Source: Rubricoccus sp038746605 (lineage in GTDB: Bacteria > Bacteroidota > Rhodothermia > Rhodothermales > Rubricoccaceae). From it: a stretch of 64,000 nucleotides of DNA. The position numbers were made by a program, and so were the translations under genes. Location of the stretch: the NCBI GenBank assembly GCA_038746605.1, contig JBCDKM010000003.1, positions 186,001 to 250,000 of the forward strand, written 5' to 3'. The notes beneath the pieces were generated by a model. The model was not told the origin of the DNA. It searched no databases and saw only the letters and a program-made list of their open reading frames with translations. Of this stretch, positions 42,330-51,475 are shown piece after piece; position 1 is the stretch's first letter; each line of letters opens with the position of its first letter.

Positions 42330-44222
42330 TCAGTCGATGGAGACGAAGTCGAAGCGGCCGAGGAGGTTCATCTCGTAGCGGACGGGGCGAGGGGGACCAT
42401 CGCCCGTCTGCAGTGTGCCTTCGTCTGGGGCACCCTGCGTGAACGTGCCGACGAAGACGCGCCCGTCGGGGTAGCGCATGGTGCCGTCTCCTTGCGGGTG
42501 GATGCCGGAGATGCCGCCCTCGTATCGCTTGCCATCCGGCCACGTCTTGACGCCGCGCGTGAGGGCACCGGCGGTCCAGTCTCCGGTGAGAGAAACGCCC
42601 TCGGGCCATGTGAGCGTGCCCGTTCCCTGCGGTCCGGTGGCCTGCCATCCTCCAACGTAGACCCTGCCATCAGCCCAAGTGTAGGTGCCCTGGCCGACCT
42701 GATCGCCCTCAGCCCACGTGCCTGTGAACGTGTCGCCGGTGGCGAAAGTCATCGTGCCCCTGCCGTGCTGCTGGCCGTCCACCCAATCGCCGACGAACGT
42801 CGTGCCGGTGGTGTAGGTCATGGCGCCTCGTCCGTGGTACCTGTCGTTCGCGTATTCGCCCTCGTAGATGCTTCCGAGCGCTGTCGTCTCGCGGCCTCGG
42901 ACGCGAGAGTCATTCGCCCACTCGCCGACGAACGTGGAGGCGCCGGGACCGTGTTCGGTGAGGGTTCCCTGGCCGTGACGTTTGCCTCCTCGCCACTCGC
43001 CCTCGTAGGTGGCCATGCGGCCGTAGCGCATCGTTCCCGTGCCATCGGTGCACGTGCCGGAGACGCACACAGTGGCTGGATCTGGTGTCCTGGCGCCGGT
43101 GTCCTGCGCGATGGGCGCATCGTCCCCCGAGCCGAGGAGCGCGCGGAGTGCCGACACGGCGGCATCGCGGCTTTCGGGTGTGTCGAGGTCGATTGTGACG
43201 AAACGGGACGGAATCGGATTGCCCGAGCACTGTACCTCCATCCCCTCGCCGCGTACCTCGAAGTGGGGGTTGTCGGCCACGGGAATGACCGTGAGGGGGC
43301 GCGTGAGCGGCAGCCAGATCGTGCACGAGGGGGATCGGAGGGCGAGGCGGTCGCCCTCGCGCGTGACCGTCCGGTTGAGTGGCGGCACGTTCACGGCCTC
43401 GGCGAGGGCCTCCAAGCTGGACGGGGGCGTCTGGGCCTGGCCTACGCGAATGGCATCCCAGGCGCGAAGGACGGCGCGGAAGGTCTCGACGGCACGGTCG
43501 CTGTCATCACGCGACCCCATCTCGAAACTCGCGGAAGGCCAGATCTCGGGGGTCTCCTCCGGCCATTCGATAGTGAGGCTGGGAGCGAAGATGCTGAATC
43601 CCGTCCCCTCCGTCGTCGGGAGCACTCGCACGTTCTCCGAGACCGGGATTCGGACTCTGCGGGTCGCGTTGTGAATGACGAGGGCGGCGCCATCGCGCCG
43701 GGTCCGGTAGGGTCTGGATGCGGTAGCCATGATCTGAGAGAACGCCGCCCATTCCGGCGGGGCAGACCGCATCTCGTCGAGCATCGTGATGAAGGCCTCT
43801 CCGGGGAAGGAATCATCCTGGAAACGGTCGAAGTCGGCGCTCGCGCGCTGCCGCGCCTCGGTCTTGGCCTGGAGTGCAGCGCGGCTGTAGGGGGCAGGCG
43901 TGATCTCGACCTTGAGCGTCCTGCGGCCCCGCGTCACATCGAGAATGACTGGAAGACCGGAACGGGTGACGGACGCGAGCCACTCGGCGCTGTCCTCAGG
44001 ACCGAGACCAGCGACAGACCGCCCGCTGACGGCCGTGATCACGTCACCGACGAGAAGTCCGGCGGGGCCTGCGGGTCCGTCGTCGGCGAGGATGGCGACG
44101 CGAAGGCCGGGGTCGCCCGTTTGGTAGGAGAAGCCGAGGCCGGGCGGGTCTTGCGCGATGGCTTCCGGTGCACTGACGACGGCCACAAGTAGGGCGAGGG
44201 CGAGCAGATAGGTGCGACGCAT
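42330..44222 (-). CDS. Exported PDZ plus MORN-repeat protein (short)
   Basis: 630 aa with signal peptide MRRTYLLALALLVAVVSAPEAIA. It starts like its paralogue (QDPPGLGF, then GPAGPAGLLVGDVITAVSGRSV, a PDZ-like domain) and keeps the same region of unknown fold. It has a single MORN block from CVSGTCTDGTGTMRYG to the end, about ten repeats. The N-terminal halves of the two paralogues are more alike than the MORN blocks, whose repeat number differs. Export by the Sec route to the periplasm or beyond; no T9SS sorting domain is seen. Confidence 0.85.
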   Translation of the reverse strand: MRRTYLLALALLVAVVSAPEAIAQDPPGLGFSYQTGDPGLRVAILADDGPAGPAGLLVGDVITAVSGRSVAGLGPEDSAEWLASVTRSGLPVILDVTRGRRTLKVEITPAPYSRAALQAKTEARQRASADFDRFQDDSFPGEAFITMLDEMRSAPPEWAAFSQIMATASRPYRTRRDGAALVIHNATRRVRIPVSENVRVLPTTEGTGFSIFAPSLTIEWPEETPEIWPSASFEMGSRDDSDRAVETFRAVLRAWDAIRVGQAQTPPSSLEALAEAVNVPPLNRTVTREGDRLALRSPSCTIWLPLTRPLTVIPVADNPHFEVRGEGMEVQCSGNPIPSRFVTIDLDTPESRDAAVSALRALLGSGDDAPIAQDTGARTPDPATVCVSGTCTDGTGTMRYGRMATYEGEWRGGKRHGQGTLTEHGPGASTFVGEWANDSRVRGRETTALGSIYEGEYANDRYHGRGAMTYTTGTTFVGDWVDGQQHGRGTMTFATGDTFTGTWAEGDQVGQGTYTWADGRVYVGGWQATGPQGTGTLTWPEGVSLTGDWTAGALTRGVKTWPDGKRYEGGISGIHPQGDGTMRYPDGRVFVGTFTQGAPDEGTLQTGDGPPRPVRYEMNLLGRFDFVSID

Positions 44223-44300
44223 GAGGGCACGGGAAGACAGCCGGAGTCTAACGGGTCTGGGTCGTGCAGTCCTCTCCCTAGAACGGGGGAGCCGGGTGGG

Positions 44301-44322
44301 CCCGCCTCGGCACCGAGGCGGG
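44301..44322. repeat. Dispersed palindromic element
   Basis: Ten-base arms CCCGCCTCGG and CCGAGGCGGG with a 2-base loop, ending one base before the ankyrin gene stop (44324). Confidence 0.85.
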
Positions 44323-44323
44323 G

Positions 44324-45454
44324 CTAGTCAATGGCGGCGCGGCGGAGATCCTGCGGGATGCGGCCCGTCGAAGGGCGGATCACGCGGAGCGTCGCCTCAC
44401 ACCGAGACGTCTGGATCTCGTCGCCATCTCGTTGGGCGTCGCGGAGAGCAGACTCGGTGGCGCCGAGCGGGTACGTGCCGTAGATGACGGACCCGAGACT
44501 ACCGCCCGAGGCACACGGCTGGTCGGGGTTGAACGGGTCGGCGCTGCACACGTTGGGGCTAGCCCCCGCCTCCAGGAGCGCGGAAACCACGTCCGCCTGG
44601 CACGACGCGGCTGCGGTGATCAGGGGCGTGCTCCCGGAGCAGTCGCGGTTCAGATCGAGTCCCTGTGCAGCCCAGGACTGAAGGGCAAACGTGTTGCCCT
44701 GCAACGCTGCCAGGCAGGCGAACACGAACGCCTCAGGTAAGGGGACGGTCGCACTCGGATCGGCGCCCCAGTGGAGGAGGACGGTGCGCGTGGCCTCGTC
44801 CGTCGCGACGCTCAGCGCGGTGGTGCCGTCGGCGTCGGGGCGCGTGGGGTCCGCGCCATTCTCCAGGAACTGGCGGACGGCACTCTCCGCCCCGATGCTC
44901 GCCGCGCCTACGAAGGCAGATCGACCCTCGGCGTTCGGTGCTGTCGGGTCGGAGCCTCGCGCGAGGGTGGACGCAGCCCCTCGGTCGCCCTGCTTCAGCG
45001 CGTAGTGGATGGGCAGCTCACCCTCAGCGTCGGGAATGGAGGGGTCGGCTCCCGCGAGGACGAGGCGCGCGAGAACGGCAGAGGTGGACGTGACGGCCTG
45101 GCGGAGCGGCGTCCCGTAGAGGGGGCTCATGGTGTCCAGGTCCGCGCCCGCCCCGATCAACTGCTTCACGACCGGGTTGTGCCCGGCACCTGCGGCGAGA
45201 TGGAGCGGCGTAGCGGTCGCCTCCGGTGGAGGTGCGATCTGCGCGAGGGCGTTCACATCGGCACCACCCGCGAGGAGCCGCGCGACGGCGGCGGTGTCGC
45301 CCTCGGCGGCGGCACGATGCAGCGGCGGGAGAACCGTGGTGAAGTCGTCGCCCACCGGGTCCGCCTCGGATGGATCGTCGGCGATAGTGACGCCGGGCGG
45401 TCCAGCGGAGCACGCCGTTAGAGCGGTGAGGGCGAGGAGAAAGAGGAATCGCAT
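44324..45454 (-). CDS. Ankyrin-repeat lipoprotein (shorter)
   Basis: 376 aa from ATG 45454, with lipobox ALTAC (Cys15) in MRFLFLLALTALTACSAGPP. The frame continues upstream into the previous gene but that part is not homologous. About eight ankyrin repeats follow, for example PPLHRAAAEGDTAAVARLLAGGADVNAL and TPLHLAAGAGHNPVVKQLIGAGADLDTM. Two cysteines in the last repeats may form a disulfide. It begins 7 bases after the stop of the larger ankyrin lipoprotein, so they form an operon. Confidence 0.86.
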   Translation of the reverse strand: MRFLFLLALTALTACSAGPPGVTIADDPSEADPVGDDFTTVLPPLHRAAAEGDTAAVARLLAGGADVNALAQIAPPPEATATPLHLAAGAGHNPVVKQLIGAGADLDTMSPLYGTPLRQAVTSTSAVLARLVLAGADPSIPDAEGELPIHYALKQGDRGAASTLARGSDPTAPNAEGRSAFVGAASIGAESAVRQFLENGADPTRPDADGTTALSVATDEATRTVLLHWGADPSATVPLPEAFVFACLAALQGNTFALQSWAAQGLDLNRDCSGSTPLITAAASCQADVVSALLEAGASPNVCSADPFNPDQPCASGGSLGSVIYGTYPLGATESALRDAQRDGDEIQTSRCEATLRVIRPSTGRIPQDLRRAAID

Positions 45455-45461
45455 GGAGAGG

Positions 45462-47294
45462 CTACTCGTCGCCGGGACCGAGGGTGAAGAGCGCGATGAT
45501 CTCGTCGTCCCCCCATTCGAGCGCGAGGTCCAGCGGGGTTTTGTCGTTCCCGTTCTCGCGGTCGGGGTCGGCTCCCGCGTCGAGGAGTGCGGCGACGAGA
45601 TCCGCGATGCCGTTGGCGGCGGCTTCGTGGAGAGGCGTGTTGCCGTCGAGGTTGACCGCGTGCACGTCGGCACCTGCCGCCACGAGTGGGACGACGAGGT
45701 CGGGGTCGTCTTGGAGCGAGAAGAGCGTCGTCGCGAGGACATCCGGGGGGGGCGCATGGTCCATCGCGAGGAGCACCCGAATGGCGGGCACATCGTCCTC
45801 GCGGAGTACCTGCTCCCATGCCGCTTCCGGCCCATCCGAGGCCACCATGGCGGTGACGCGTTCCCGCGCGAGTTCAGTCGTCGTCTTCGCGCCGCGCTCG
45901 CGCAGCAGCCGCGCGATCTCAGGCCAACGGCGCTCCTCCGCGAGGTCCAGCGCCGTGTGTGGGCTCTCGCCGACGTGCTCGGTCGTCATCCCGGCCTCCA
46001 GCAGCACGCGGACGGTCTCCACGTGGCCGTGGTGGATGGCGTAACCGAGGGCGTTGTAGCCGAAGCCCATGCTCGCGTTGGTCGTGTAGCTCGGGTTCGC
46101 CCCTGCGTCAAGGAGGACGCGGACGGCCTCGGTCTCGCCCGCGCTCGCAGCCCAGTGGACAGGCTCCAGCCCCAGGAACGGACGCTCGGTGGTGCTCTCC
46201 GGGCTCGCGCCCGCCGCGAGGAGCGCGCGAAGGGTTTCCAGGTGCCCGCGCTCGGCGGCGGCTTTGACCGGCGGCTGTCCCGACTGCGTCGTGGCGTCCA
46301 CGTTCGTGCCGCCCTCCACGAGTGCCGCGATGACCTCGGCGGGGGCGCCCAGCAGCGCCGCGAGGTGGAGCGGGCCGCCGTCTTCCTGGAAGCCTGTTCC
46401 GAAGAACTCGTCCCCGTTGACGCCCGCGTTGGGCTGGGCTCCAGCCGCGAGGGCCTCGCGCACGGCCCCGGCGTCTTCGTCCACGATAGCGAGGAGAAGG
46501 TCCGCGTGGGCGCGGGCGATGGTGTCGCCGGAGTAGAGGGCCGCGAGGGCGGTGGCGCCGCGCTGACGTGCGAGGTTAGCGGCCTCGAAGCTGGAGGCAC
46601 CCGCGCGGAGCAGGAGAGCGCTCGCAAGAAAGGCGCCCGGTGTGTCCGAGGCGGCGCGGAGCAGCGGCGTCTGGTTCCGGTCGCCCGTAACCGTCGCGTC
46701 GGCACCTCGCGCGAGGAGGAACGCGAGGGACTCCGCGTTGCCGTAGGCGTCGCCGAAGGTTCGGATGGCAGCGACGAGCGGCGTGCGGTTTCCAGAGGTG
46801 CGTCCCTCAATGTCGGCCCCCGCGTCTAAAAGCACGCGGATGACGTCTGTCGCGCCCAGGAAGGCGGCCCATCCGAGCGCGGTGGTGCCGTCGTTGTTGC
46901 GGGCCTCCAGAGGGGCGCCCGCCTCGGCGAGCACGCGGGCGGAGCCGGGGCTCCGACCGTCGGCGGCGTAGCGGAGTGGGGCGTTGCCCGAGGAATCCGC
47001 GAGGGTCAGGCTCGCGCCCCGTTCGATGAGGAGCGCGACCGTCTCGGGGCGGTCGTTCCGAGCGGCGGCGAGGAGCGGCGTGAGGCGGTCCCGTGTCTCC
47101 AGGTCGCGGCCGAACGCATCGGGATCAGCCCCAGCGTCGAGGGCGGCGACGAGGGCGTCGGTGTGGCCTCGCGCAGCGAGGAAGACGACCTCATCGGGCG
47201 ACGGGGCAGGCTGCGCGGTGGTGGGCGCGGTGCCGCAGCCTGTGAGAAGGAGAGTGAGGACGGCGAACGCTGCCAATCGGGAGGCGCGGGGCAT
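45462..47294 (-). CDS. Ankyrin-repeat lipoprotein (larger)
   Basis: 610 aa from ATG 47294, lipobox LLTGC (Cys20) in MPRASRLAAFAVLTLLLTGC; the open frame further upstream lacks a signal peptide. It contains about 14 ankyrin repeats, well conserved (TPLLAAARNDRPETVALLIERGASLTLAD, TPLHEAAANGIADLVAALLDAGADPDREN). The long solenoid would be anchored by lipid to a membrane. It is the first gene of the pair with 44324. A hairpin and a palindromic element lie between it and the divergent cupin gene. Confidence 0.87.
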   Translation of the reverse strand: MPRASRLAAFAVLTLLLTGCGTAPTTAQPAPSPDEVVFLAARGHTDALVAALDAGADPDAFGRDLETRDRLTPLLAAARNDRPETVALLIERGASLTLADSSGNAPLRYAADGRSPGSARVLAEAGAPLEARNNDGTTALGWAAFLGATDVIRVLLDAGADIEGRTSGNRTPLVAAIRTFGDAYGNAESLAFLLARGADATVTGDRNQTPLLRAASDTPGAFLASALLLRAGASSFEAANLARQRGATALAALYSGDTIARAHADLLLAIVDEDAGAVREALAAGAQPNAGVNGDEFFGTGFQEDGGPLHLAALLGAPAEVIAALVEGGTNVDATTQSGQPPVKAAAERGHLETLRALLAAGASPESTTERPFLGLEPVHWAASAGETEAVRVLLDAGANPSYTTNASMGFGYNALGYAIHHGHVETVRVLLEAGMTTEHVGESPHTALDLAEERRWPEIARLLRERGAKTTTELARERVTAMVASDGPEAAWEQVLREDDVPAIRVLLAMDHAPPPDVLATTLFSLQDDPDLVVPLVAAGADVHAVNLDGNTPLHEAAANGIADLVAALLDAGADPDRENGNDKTPLDLALEWGDDEIIALFTLGPGDE

Positions 47295-47342
47295 GAGCAG
47301 TGGGGGAGGGCACCGGAAGAAACGGCGCGAAGCTCGCGCAGG

Positions 47343-47364
47343 GCCTCCCGAGATGCCGGGAGGC
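47343..47364. other. Hairpin between divergent genes
   Basis: GCCTCCCG, loop AGATGC, CGGGAGGC: an 8-bp perfect stem 49 bases upstream of the ankyrin lipoprotein start. It could be an operator or part of a leader. Confidence 0.35.
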
Positions 47365-47372
47365 GGCATGGT

Positions 47373-47392
47373 CCACCTCGGCGCCGAGGCGG
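47373..47392. repeat. Dispersed palindromic element in a divergent gap
   Basis: CCACCTCGGC and GCCGAGGCGG with no loop, one mismatch. The tail GCAGAGTC resembles others. It lies 66 bases before the cupin start. Confidence 0.65.
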
Positions 47393-47458
47393 GCAGAGTC
47401 ATTCCTTCGGAACCCGGCGTCTCCGTTCGAAATCCGACATCGCCCATCCGAGACCGAC

Positions 47459-47821
47459 ATGCCCCGCCACATCACGAGCCCCACCACCATTCCCGTCCCT
47501 GGCGGCAAGACCATCGAAGAGCACGTCGGCCGTGTCAATACCGGGACGGCGAGCCTCTCCGTGGCGCACATGGTCGCGCCGCCCGGCTGGAGCGAGCCCG
47601 CGCAGACGCCCGCGTTCGATGAAGTCACCATCGTGATCCGGGGCACGATGCGCGTGGAGCACGACGGCGGCGACCTGGACGTGGGGCCGGGCGAGACGGT
47701 GCTCTGCGAGGCCGGGGAGCGGATCCGCTATCTCAATCCGTCCGATGCGGAGCCGTGCGAGTATTGGGCCGTCTGTGCGCCTGCGTTCTCTCCAGAGACG
47801 GTCCACCGCGAAGACGGATAG
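47459..47821 (+). CDS. Small cupin-domain protein
   Basis: 120 aa from ATG 47459 (MPRHITSPTTIPVPGG). The single cupin barrel has the core DEVTIVIRGTMRVEHDGGDLDVGPGETVLCEAGERIRYLNPSDAEPCEYWAVC. The usual metal-binding His set is only partly present (H113 region and acidic residues), so metal binding is uncertain. The substrate is unknown. It is followed after 67 bases by the DUF3095 gene. Confidence 0.8.
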   Translation: MPRHITSPTTIPVPGGKTIEEHVGRVNTGTASLSVAHMVAPPGWSEPAQTPAFDEVTIVIRGTMRVEHDGGDLDVGPGETVLCEAGERIRYLNPSDAEPCEYWAVCAPAFSPETVHREDG

Positions 47822-47839
47822 CGTGAGGGCGGAGTCCCT

Positions 47840-47859
47840 CCGCCTCGGCACCGAGGCGG
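47840..47859. repeat. Dispersed palindromic element
   Basis: CCGCCTCGG and CCGAGGCGG with a 2-base loop, between the cupin stop and the DUF3095 start. Confidence 0.8.
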
Positions 47860-47888
47860 GCACAGTTGAGCGGTACGTTCTCCCTGTC

Positions 47889-49094
47889 ATGTCGGCCACC
47901 TTCTACGCTACCCTTCCCGCGCGTGCTCGCTTCGCGGATCTCGCCGATCCTGGAGCGTACGCGCCTCTCCCCGATGAGTGGACGGTCGTCATCACGGACG
48001 TGAAGGGCTCCACGCAGGCCGTCAAAGACGGGCGCTACCGCGATGTGAACTACGTCGGGGCGGCAGGCATCGCGGCGGCGCTGGGGGCGGTGCCAGAGAC
48101 AGGCGTCGCGGCGGAGCGGGCGGAGATCCCGTTCGTCTTCGGCGGTGACGGCGCGACGCTCGCCGTCCCACCCACCCTTCTCGGCGATGTCCTCGGTGCG
48201 CTGGCGGCGCTCCAACGCCACGCAGACGAACGGCTCGGGCTGCCGCTGCGTGTCGGTGCGGTGCCGATGGCGGAGATTCGCGAGGCCGGGCACGAGATCG
48301 CTGTCGCGAAGGTCCGCGTGAGCGAGAACTACGACCAGGCGCTGTTCATGGGCGCGGGGATGGCATGGGCCGAAGACCGCGTCAAAGACCCCGAGACGGC
48401 CTCGCGCTATGCCTCTCAGGCGAGCCCCACGTCTGGCGCCGATCCGTATGCCGGTCTGGAGTGCCGTTGGCAGGATATCCGAAGTCCGCACGGCGAGACC
48501 GTCGCGCTGCTCGTCGCAGCGGTAGGAGAGGCGGCGACTGAGACGTACCGGGACGTGCTCGCCGAGGTGGAAGCCGTCTACGGCGAGGACGCGCATCCCA
48601 TCGCGCTCCCTGCCCTCCGTCTCTCTACCGATCCACGTCGGCTTTCGCCCGAGGTGGGCTTGCGTCACGGCGGACGCCTCGGCGCGCGCGCCAAGCTGTG
48701 GGCGTTGGGCCTCGTCGGGCGTGTGCTTCTCCGCCGCCAGTCGGTGACGAGCGAGACCGACTGGGGCGCGTACCCGCGTCTCCTCCGTGCGTCCACGGAC
48801 TACCGCAAGTTCGACGGCGTGCTCCGGATGGTGCTCGCGGGCACGCCCGAGCAGCGGGAGCGTCTGGTCGCCTTCCTCGACGACCGGTTCGCGCGAGGCG
48901 AGTTGGCCTGGGGCCTCCACGTCTCGAATCGCGCGGTGATGACGTGTCTGGTCTACCACCGGATGGGTCAGCAGGTCCACTTTGTGGATGGTGCCGAAGG
49001 CGGCTACACCGCTGCCGCAGAGGGGTTCAAGCGTCGCCTCAAGTCGCTGGCGGGACATGCTGATCGCCCGGCGGATCGCCCCCCCGACCGCTAA
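47889..49094 (+). CDS. DUF3095 family protein
   Basis: 401 aa from ATG 47889 (MSATFYATLPARARFADLADPGAYAPLPDEWTVVITDVKGSTQAV). The segment VVITDVKGST resembles the start of class III nucleotide cyclase domains, and FVFGGDGATLAVPP further on fits the same fold. The conserved DUF3095 C-terminal part (DYRKFDGVLRMVLAGTP, LHVSNRAVMTCLVY) follows. No biochemical role is established, to my knowledge. It is cytoplasmic with no signal peptide. Confidence 0.78.
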   Translation: MSATFYATLPARARFADLADPGAYAPLPDEWTVVITDVKGSTQAVKDGRYRDVNYVGAAGIAAALGAVPETGVAAERAEIPFVFGGDGATLAVPPTLLGDVLGALAALQRHADERLGLPLRVGAVPMAEIREAGHEIAVAKVRVSENYDQALFMGAGMAWAEDRVKDPETASRYASQASPTSGADPYAGLECRWQDIRSPHGETVALLVAAVGEAATETYRDVLAEVEAVYGEDAHPIALPALRLSTDPRRLSPEVGLRHGGRLGARAKLWALGLVGRVLLRRQSVTSETDWGAYPRLLRASTDYRKFDGVLRMVLAGTPEQRERLVAFLDDRFARGELAWGLHVSNRAVMTCLVYHRMGQQVHFVDGAEGGYTAAAEGFKRRLKSLAGHADRPADRPPDR

Positions 49095-49103
49095 CGACTG
49101 GGG

Positions 49104-49137
49104 CCGCCTCGGTGCGTCCATGGAGGTCCCGAGGTGG
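49104..49137. repeat. Dispersed palindromic element
   Basis: CCGCCTCGG and CCGAGGTGG around a 16-base loop, one mismatch, 10 bases after the DUF3095 stop. Confidence 0.65.
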
Positions 49138-49247
49138 GGGCGTCTGGGTGTTGGCCCTAGCCTGCGGGTAGTGGATGCGCAGGTCCCGCGACGAACACCT
49201 CCTGTGACTCTGCCGCACGCCACCGCTGTCCGCGCCCCTCTCCTGTC

Positions 49248-51383
49248 ATGCGTCATCTTCTCTCGCTCCTCGTCTTTTCTCTCTTCTCTGCGGGTGCCGT
49301 CGCGGCGCAGACCGGTACTGCGGAGTTCTCCGTCCGCCTCGACGACGGCGGAGGCGTAGCGGGCCTGCCGCTCACGGTCTACTCCGCTGATGAGGGTGCT
49401 CCCTCGTACTCCGCCACGACGGATGCCGACGGGAACGCCGAGGTCCTGGATGTCCCGCCCGGTGCCTACTTCGCGTTCCCGACGCCGGAGTCGGGCTTCC
49501 TCGCGAGTGCCTCGTTTCCATCCTTCGTCGGCGAGGCGGACTCCACGCAAGAAGCGGCGACGCTGGGTGAGGTCTCGGTCTTCGAGGTGGACGACAGCGA
49601 CGGCCTCGTCACGCTCCGAGGCCGTATCCTCGACGCCCTCACGGGCGAGGTCGTCCGTCTCGCCACCACCGAGTTCCGTGTCGACCGGTCCGACGGGAGC
49701 CTCGCGACTGGAATCGGTACCGTAGACGGCGAGGGCCGGTTCTACTTCCGGGGAGCACCGAGAACGTGGGACGGCGTGGTTCGCTTGCTTCCGAAGGCGT
49801 CGAACGCGGTGTACGAACCCATTCCGTTCCAAGTCACGCTGGAGGCCGGGACCCAGCCCACGCTGAATCTCCAGGCCACGCGCCAGCAGTTCGCCGTCCT
49901 CTCTGGCACCGCGCTCGACACCGATGGTGCGCCCGCTGCTGGAGTCGACATCACAGCGTTCGAGATCAACGGTGCCGCCCCCTCGGTCCGCACTCGCACC
50001 TCGTCTGATGGATCCTACGGGCTGGATATCATCGAGGGGACCTATATCGTCCGGGCCGAGAGTCCGTTCTACGAGTCGCAGTTCTTCGACGGTGTCCTCG
50101 TCGCCACCGAGGCGACCCCAGTGGAAGTCTCCGCGCCCGATGGTGCCTCGAGTATCGACTTTTCGCTCCGGCCCTTCATTTCCTCGGGCGTCCTGATCTC
50201 GATCTCGGGTCGCCTCGTGGATAGCGCGGGCCAGCCGATTGGCGGGAACGTGGAGGCGGGCCTCGTCGGGAGCGTGAATGTGTTTGCGCCCGGTCTCAGT
50301 CTCAACTCGATTGCCTTCGAGCCCGTCGGTGTGAGCGGCGAGTTCGAGGTGCGGCTGACCGATCCGACCCTCGTGGGGGAGGCGCTCGCGGTTCGCTTCG
50401 AGGCCGAGGGCTTCCTCCCGGAGTTCTTCGACGACCGCCCCACGCTGGATCTCGCGACGCCCCTCATCGCAGACTCGTCGTTCTTCGAGATCGCGCTCGG
50501 TGACATCGTGCTCGAAGCGGAGGGCGAGACCCTCGCAGGCCGGACTCTCTCCGGCAGTGTCCGCTCTGAGTCCGGCGCGCTGGCAGGTGCCGTGGTCGTC
50601 GCCGCGAGGCTGGACGCTCCCGGCGTCGCCTTCGGGACGACTCGCGCGGATGGATCGTACCGGATCGGTAGTCTCGCGGACGGTCGCTACGTCGTTCTCG
50701 CGGCCGACGAGGGTCGCCAGCCCGCCTACTGGCCGGGTGCCGACGAGTGGACCGAGGCGGGCGTGATCGACCTTGCGGGTGCCGATGCTGACGGTCTCAT
50801 GCTCCGACTCGCCGCCCGCACGCCCCGCGCGATGGGAAGCGCCGTGGAGGGTCTCGTGCGCGATGCGAATGGTGCTCCCGTCCCCGTCGCGCTCGTAACT
50901 GCTCGCGACGCATCGGGCGATCTCCTGGACTTCGCGATCTCGCGCAGTGACGGCTCCTTCCGCCTCCGCGCCTCGGGTGACGTGACCCTCCGTGCCGACG
51001 CGCCCCGGTTCGTCGGGGAGGCAGACGCGATGCGTGTGCCGGAGGACCTGCCCGCGCCCATGTTCCGCGCCTTCGCGCTCGCCTCCTCGGTGGTCGTCGC
51101 CACGGACGAATCGCCCGTGGCAGACAGCTTCGACCTCCAGATCGCGCCCAACCCGATCCGCTCGCGGACGGAGATCCGGTACGCGCTGGCCGAGTCTGGT
51201 CCGATCCGCGTCGCGGCGTACGACGCTCTCGGCCGCGAGGTGGCCGTGCTCGCCTCGGGACGCCAGTCGGCCGGGCCGCACGCCGTCGCGTGGGAGACCG
51301 TGGCACTGGCTGCGGGTGTCTACGTGGTCCGCGTGGAAACCGAGGCGGGCGCAGCGAGCCGCCCCGTCGTGGTGGTGCGCTGA
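49248..51383 (+). CDS. T9SS-exported protein with carboxypeptidase-regulatory-like domains
   Basis: 711 aa. The signal peptide is MRHLLSLLVFSLFSAGAVAA, and the mature protein begins QTGTAEFSV, the same start as its paralogues at 55959 and 58816. It consists of about five beta-sandwich domains of the carboxypeptidase regulatory/CNA-B type, each with ...DSDGLVTLRGRILDALTGE or LSGTALDTDGAPAAGV followed by DGSYGL and FFDxxP. The C-terminus has IAPNPIRSRTEIRYALA and DALGREVAVLASGRQ, a T9SS sorting domain. It probably lies on the cell surface as an adhesin or matrix component. The histidine kinase operon begins 92 bases downstream. Confidence 0.85.
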   Translation: MRHLLSLLVFSLFSAGAVAAQTGTAEFSVRLDDGGGVAGLPLTVYSADEGAPSYSATTDADGNAEVLDVPPGAYFAFPTPESGFLASASFPSFVGEADSTQEAATLGEVSVFEVDDSDGLVTLRGRILDALTGEVVRLATTEFRVDRSDGSLATGIGTVDGEGRFYFRGAPRTWDGVVRLLPKASNAVYEPIPFQVTLEAGTQPTLNLQATRQQFAVLSGTALDTDGAPAAGVDITAFEINGAAPSVRTRTSSDGSYGLDIIEGTYIVRAESPFYESQFFDGVLVATEATPVEVSAPDGASSIDFSLRPFISSGVLISISGRLVDSAGQPIGGNVEAGLVGSVNVFAPGLSLNSIAFEPVGVSGEFEVRLTDPTLVGEALAVRFEAEGFLPEFFDDRPTLDLATPLIADSSFFEIALGDIVLEAEGETLAGRTLSGSVRSESGALAGAVVVAARLDAPGVAFGTTRADGSYRIGSLADGRYVVLAADEGRQPAYWPGADEWTEAGVIDLAGADADGLMLRLAARTPRAMGSAVEGLVRDANGAPVPVALVTARDASGDLLDFAISRSDGSFRLRASGDVTLRADAPRFVGEADAMRVPEDLPAPMFRAFALASSVVVATDESPVADSFDLQIAPNPIRSRTEIRYALAESGPIRVAAYDALGREVAVLASGRQSAGPHAVAWETVALAAGVYVVRVETEAGAASRPVVVVR

Positions 51384-51399
51384 GCCTCGCGCGGCGCGT

Positions 51400-51417
51400 C
51401 TGGTGCATTCGTACCAG
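51400..51417. promoter_or_regulatory. Operator candidate upstream of the histidine kinase operon
   Basis: CTGGTGCATTCGTACCAG is, except for one base, the reverse complement of CTGGTACGGATGCACCAG at 55378. It is an imperfect palindrome with CTGGT/ACCAG ends, 59 bases before the kinase start. Confidence 0.55.
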
Positions 51418-51475
51418 GCTGCATCTGGTACACCGGCGTCTTGTGCCGAGCGTCTCGCTGTCGGTTTCTTGCCGC

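Noticed and set aside
39873..44222. Regular DNA repeats about 69 bases apart that might suggest a CRISPR-like or satellite array
   Set aside because: The period is that of MORN repeats (23 codons) and the repeats are diverged at the DNA level while preserved in protein.
47733..51281. 1182-codon open frame on the minus strand
   Set aside because: It runs opposite the DUF3095 gene and the T9SS gene at 49248, both with clear signals and domains; the antisense product has no recognisable features.
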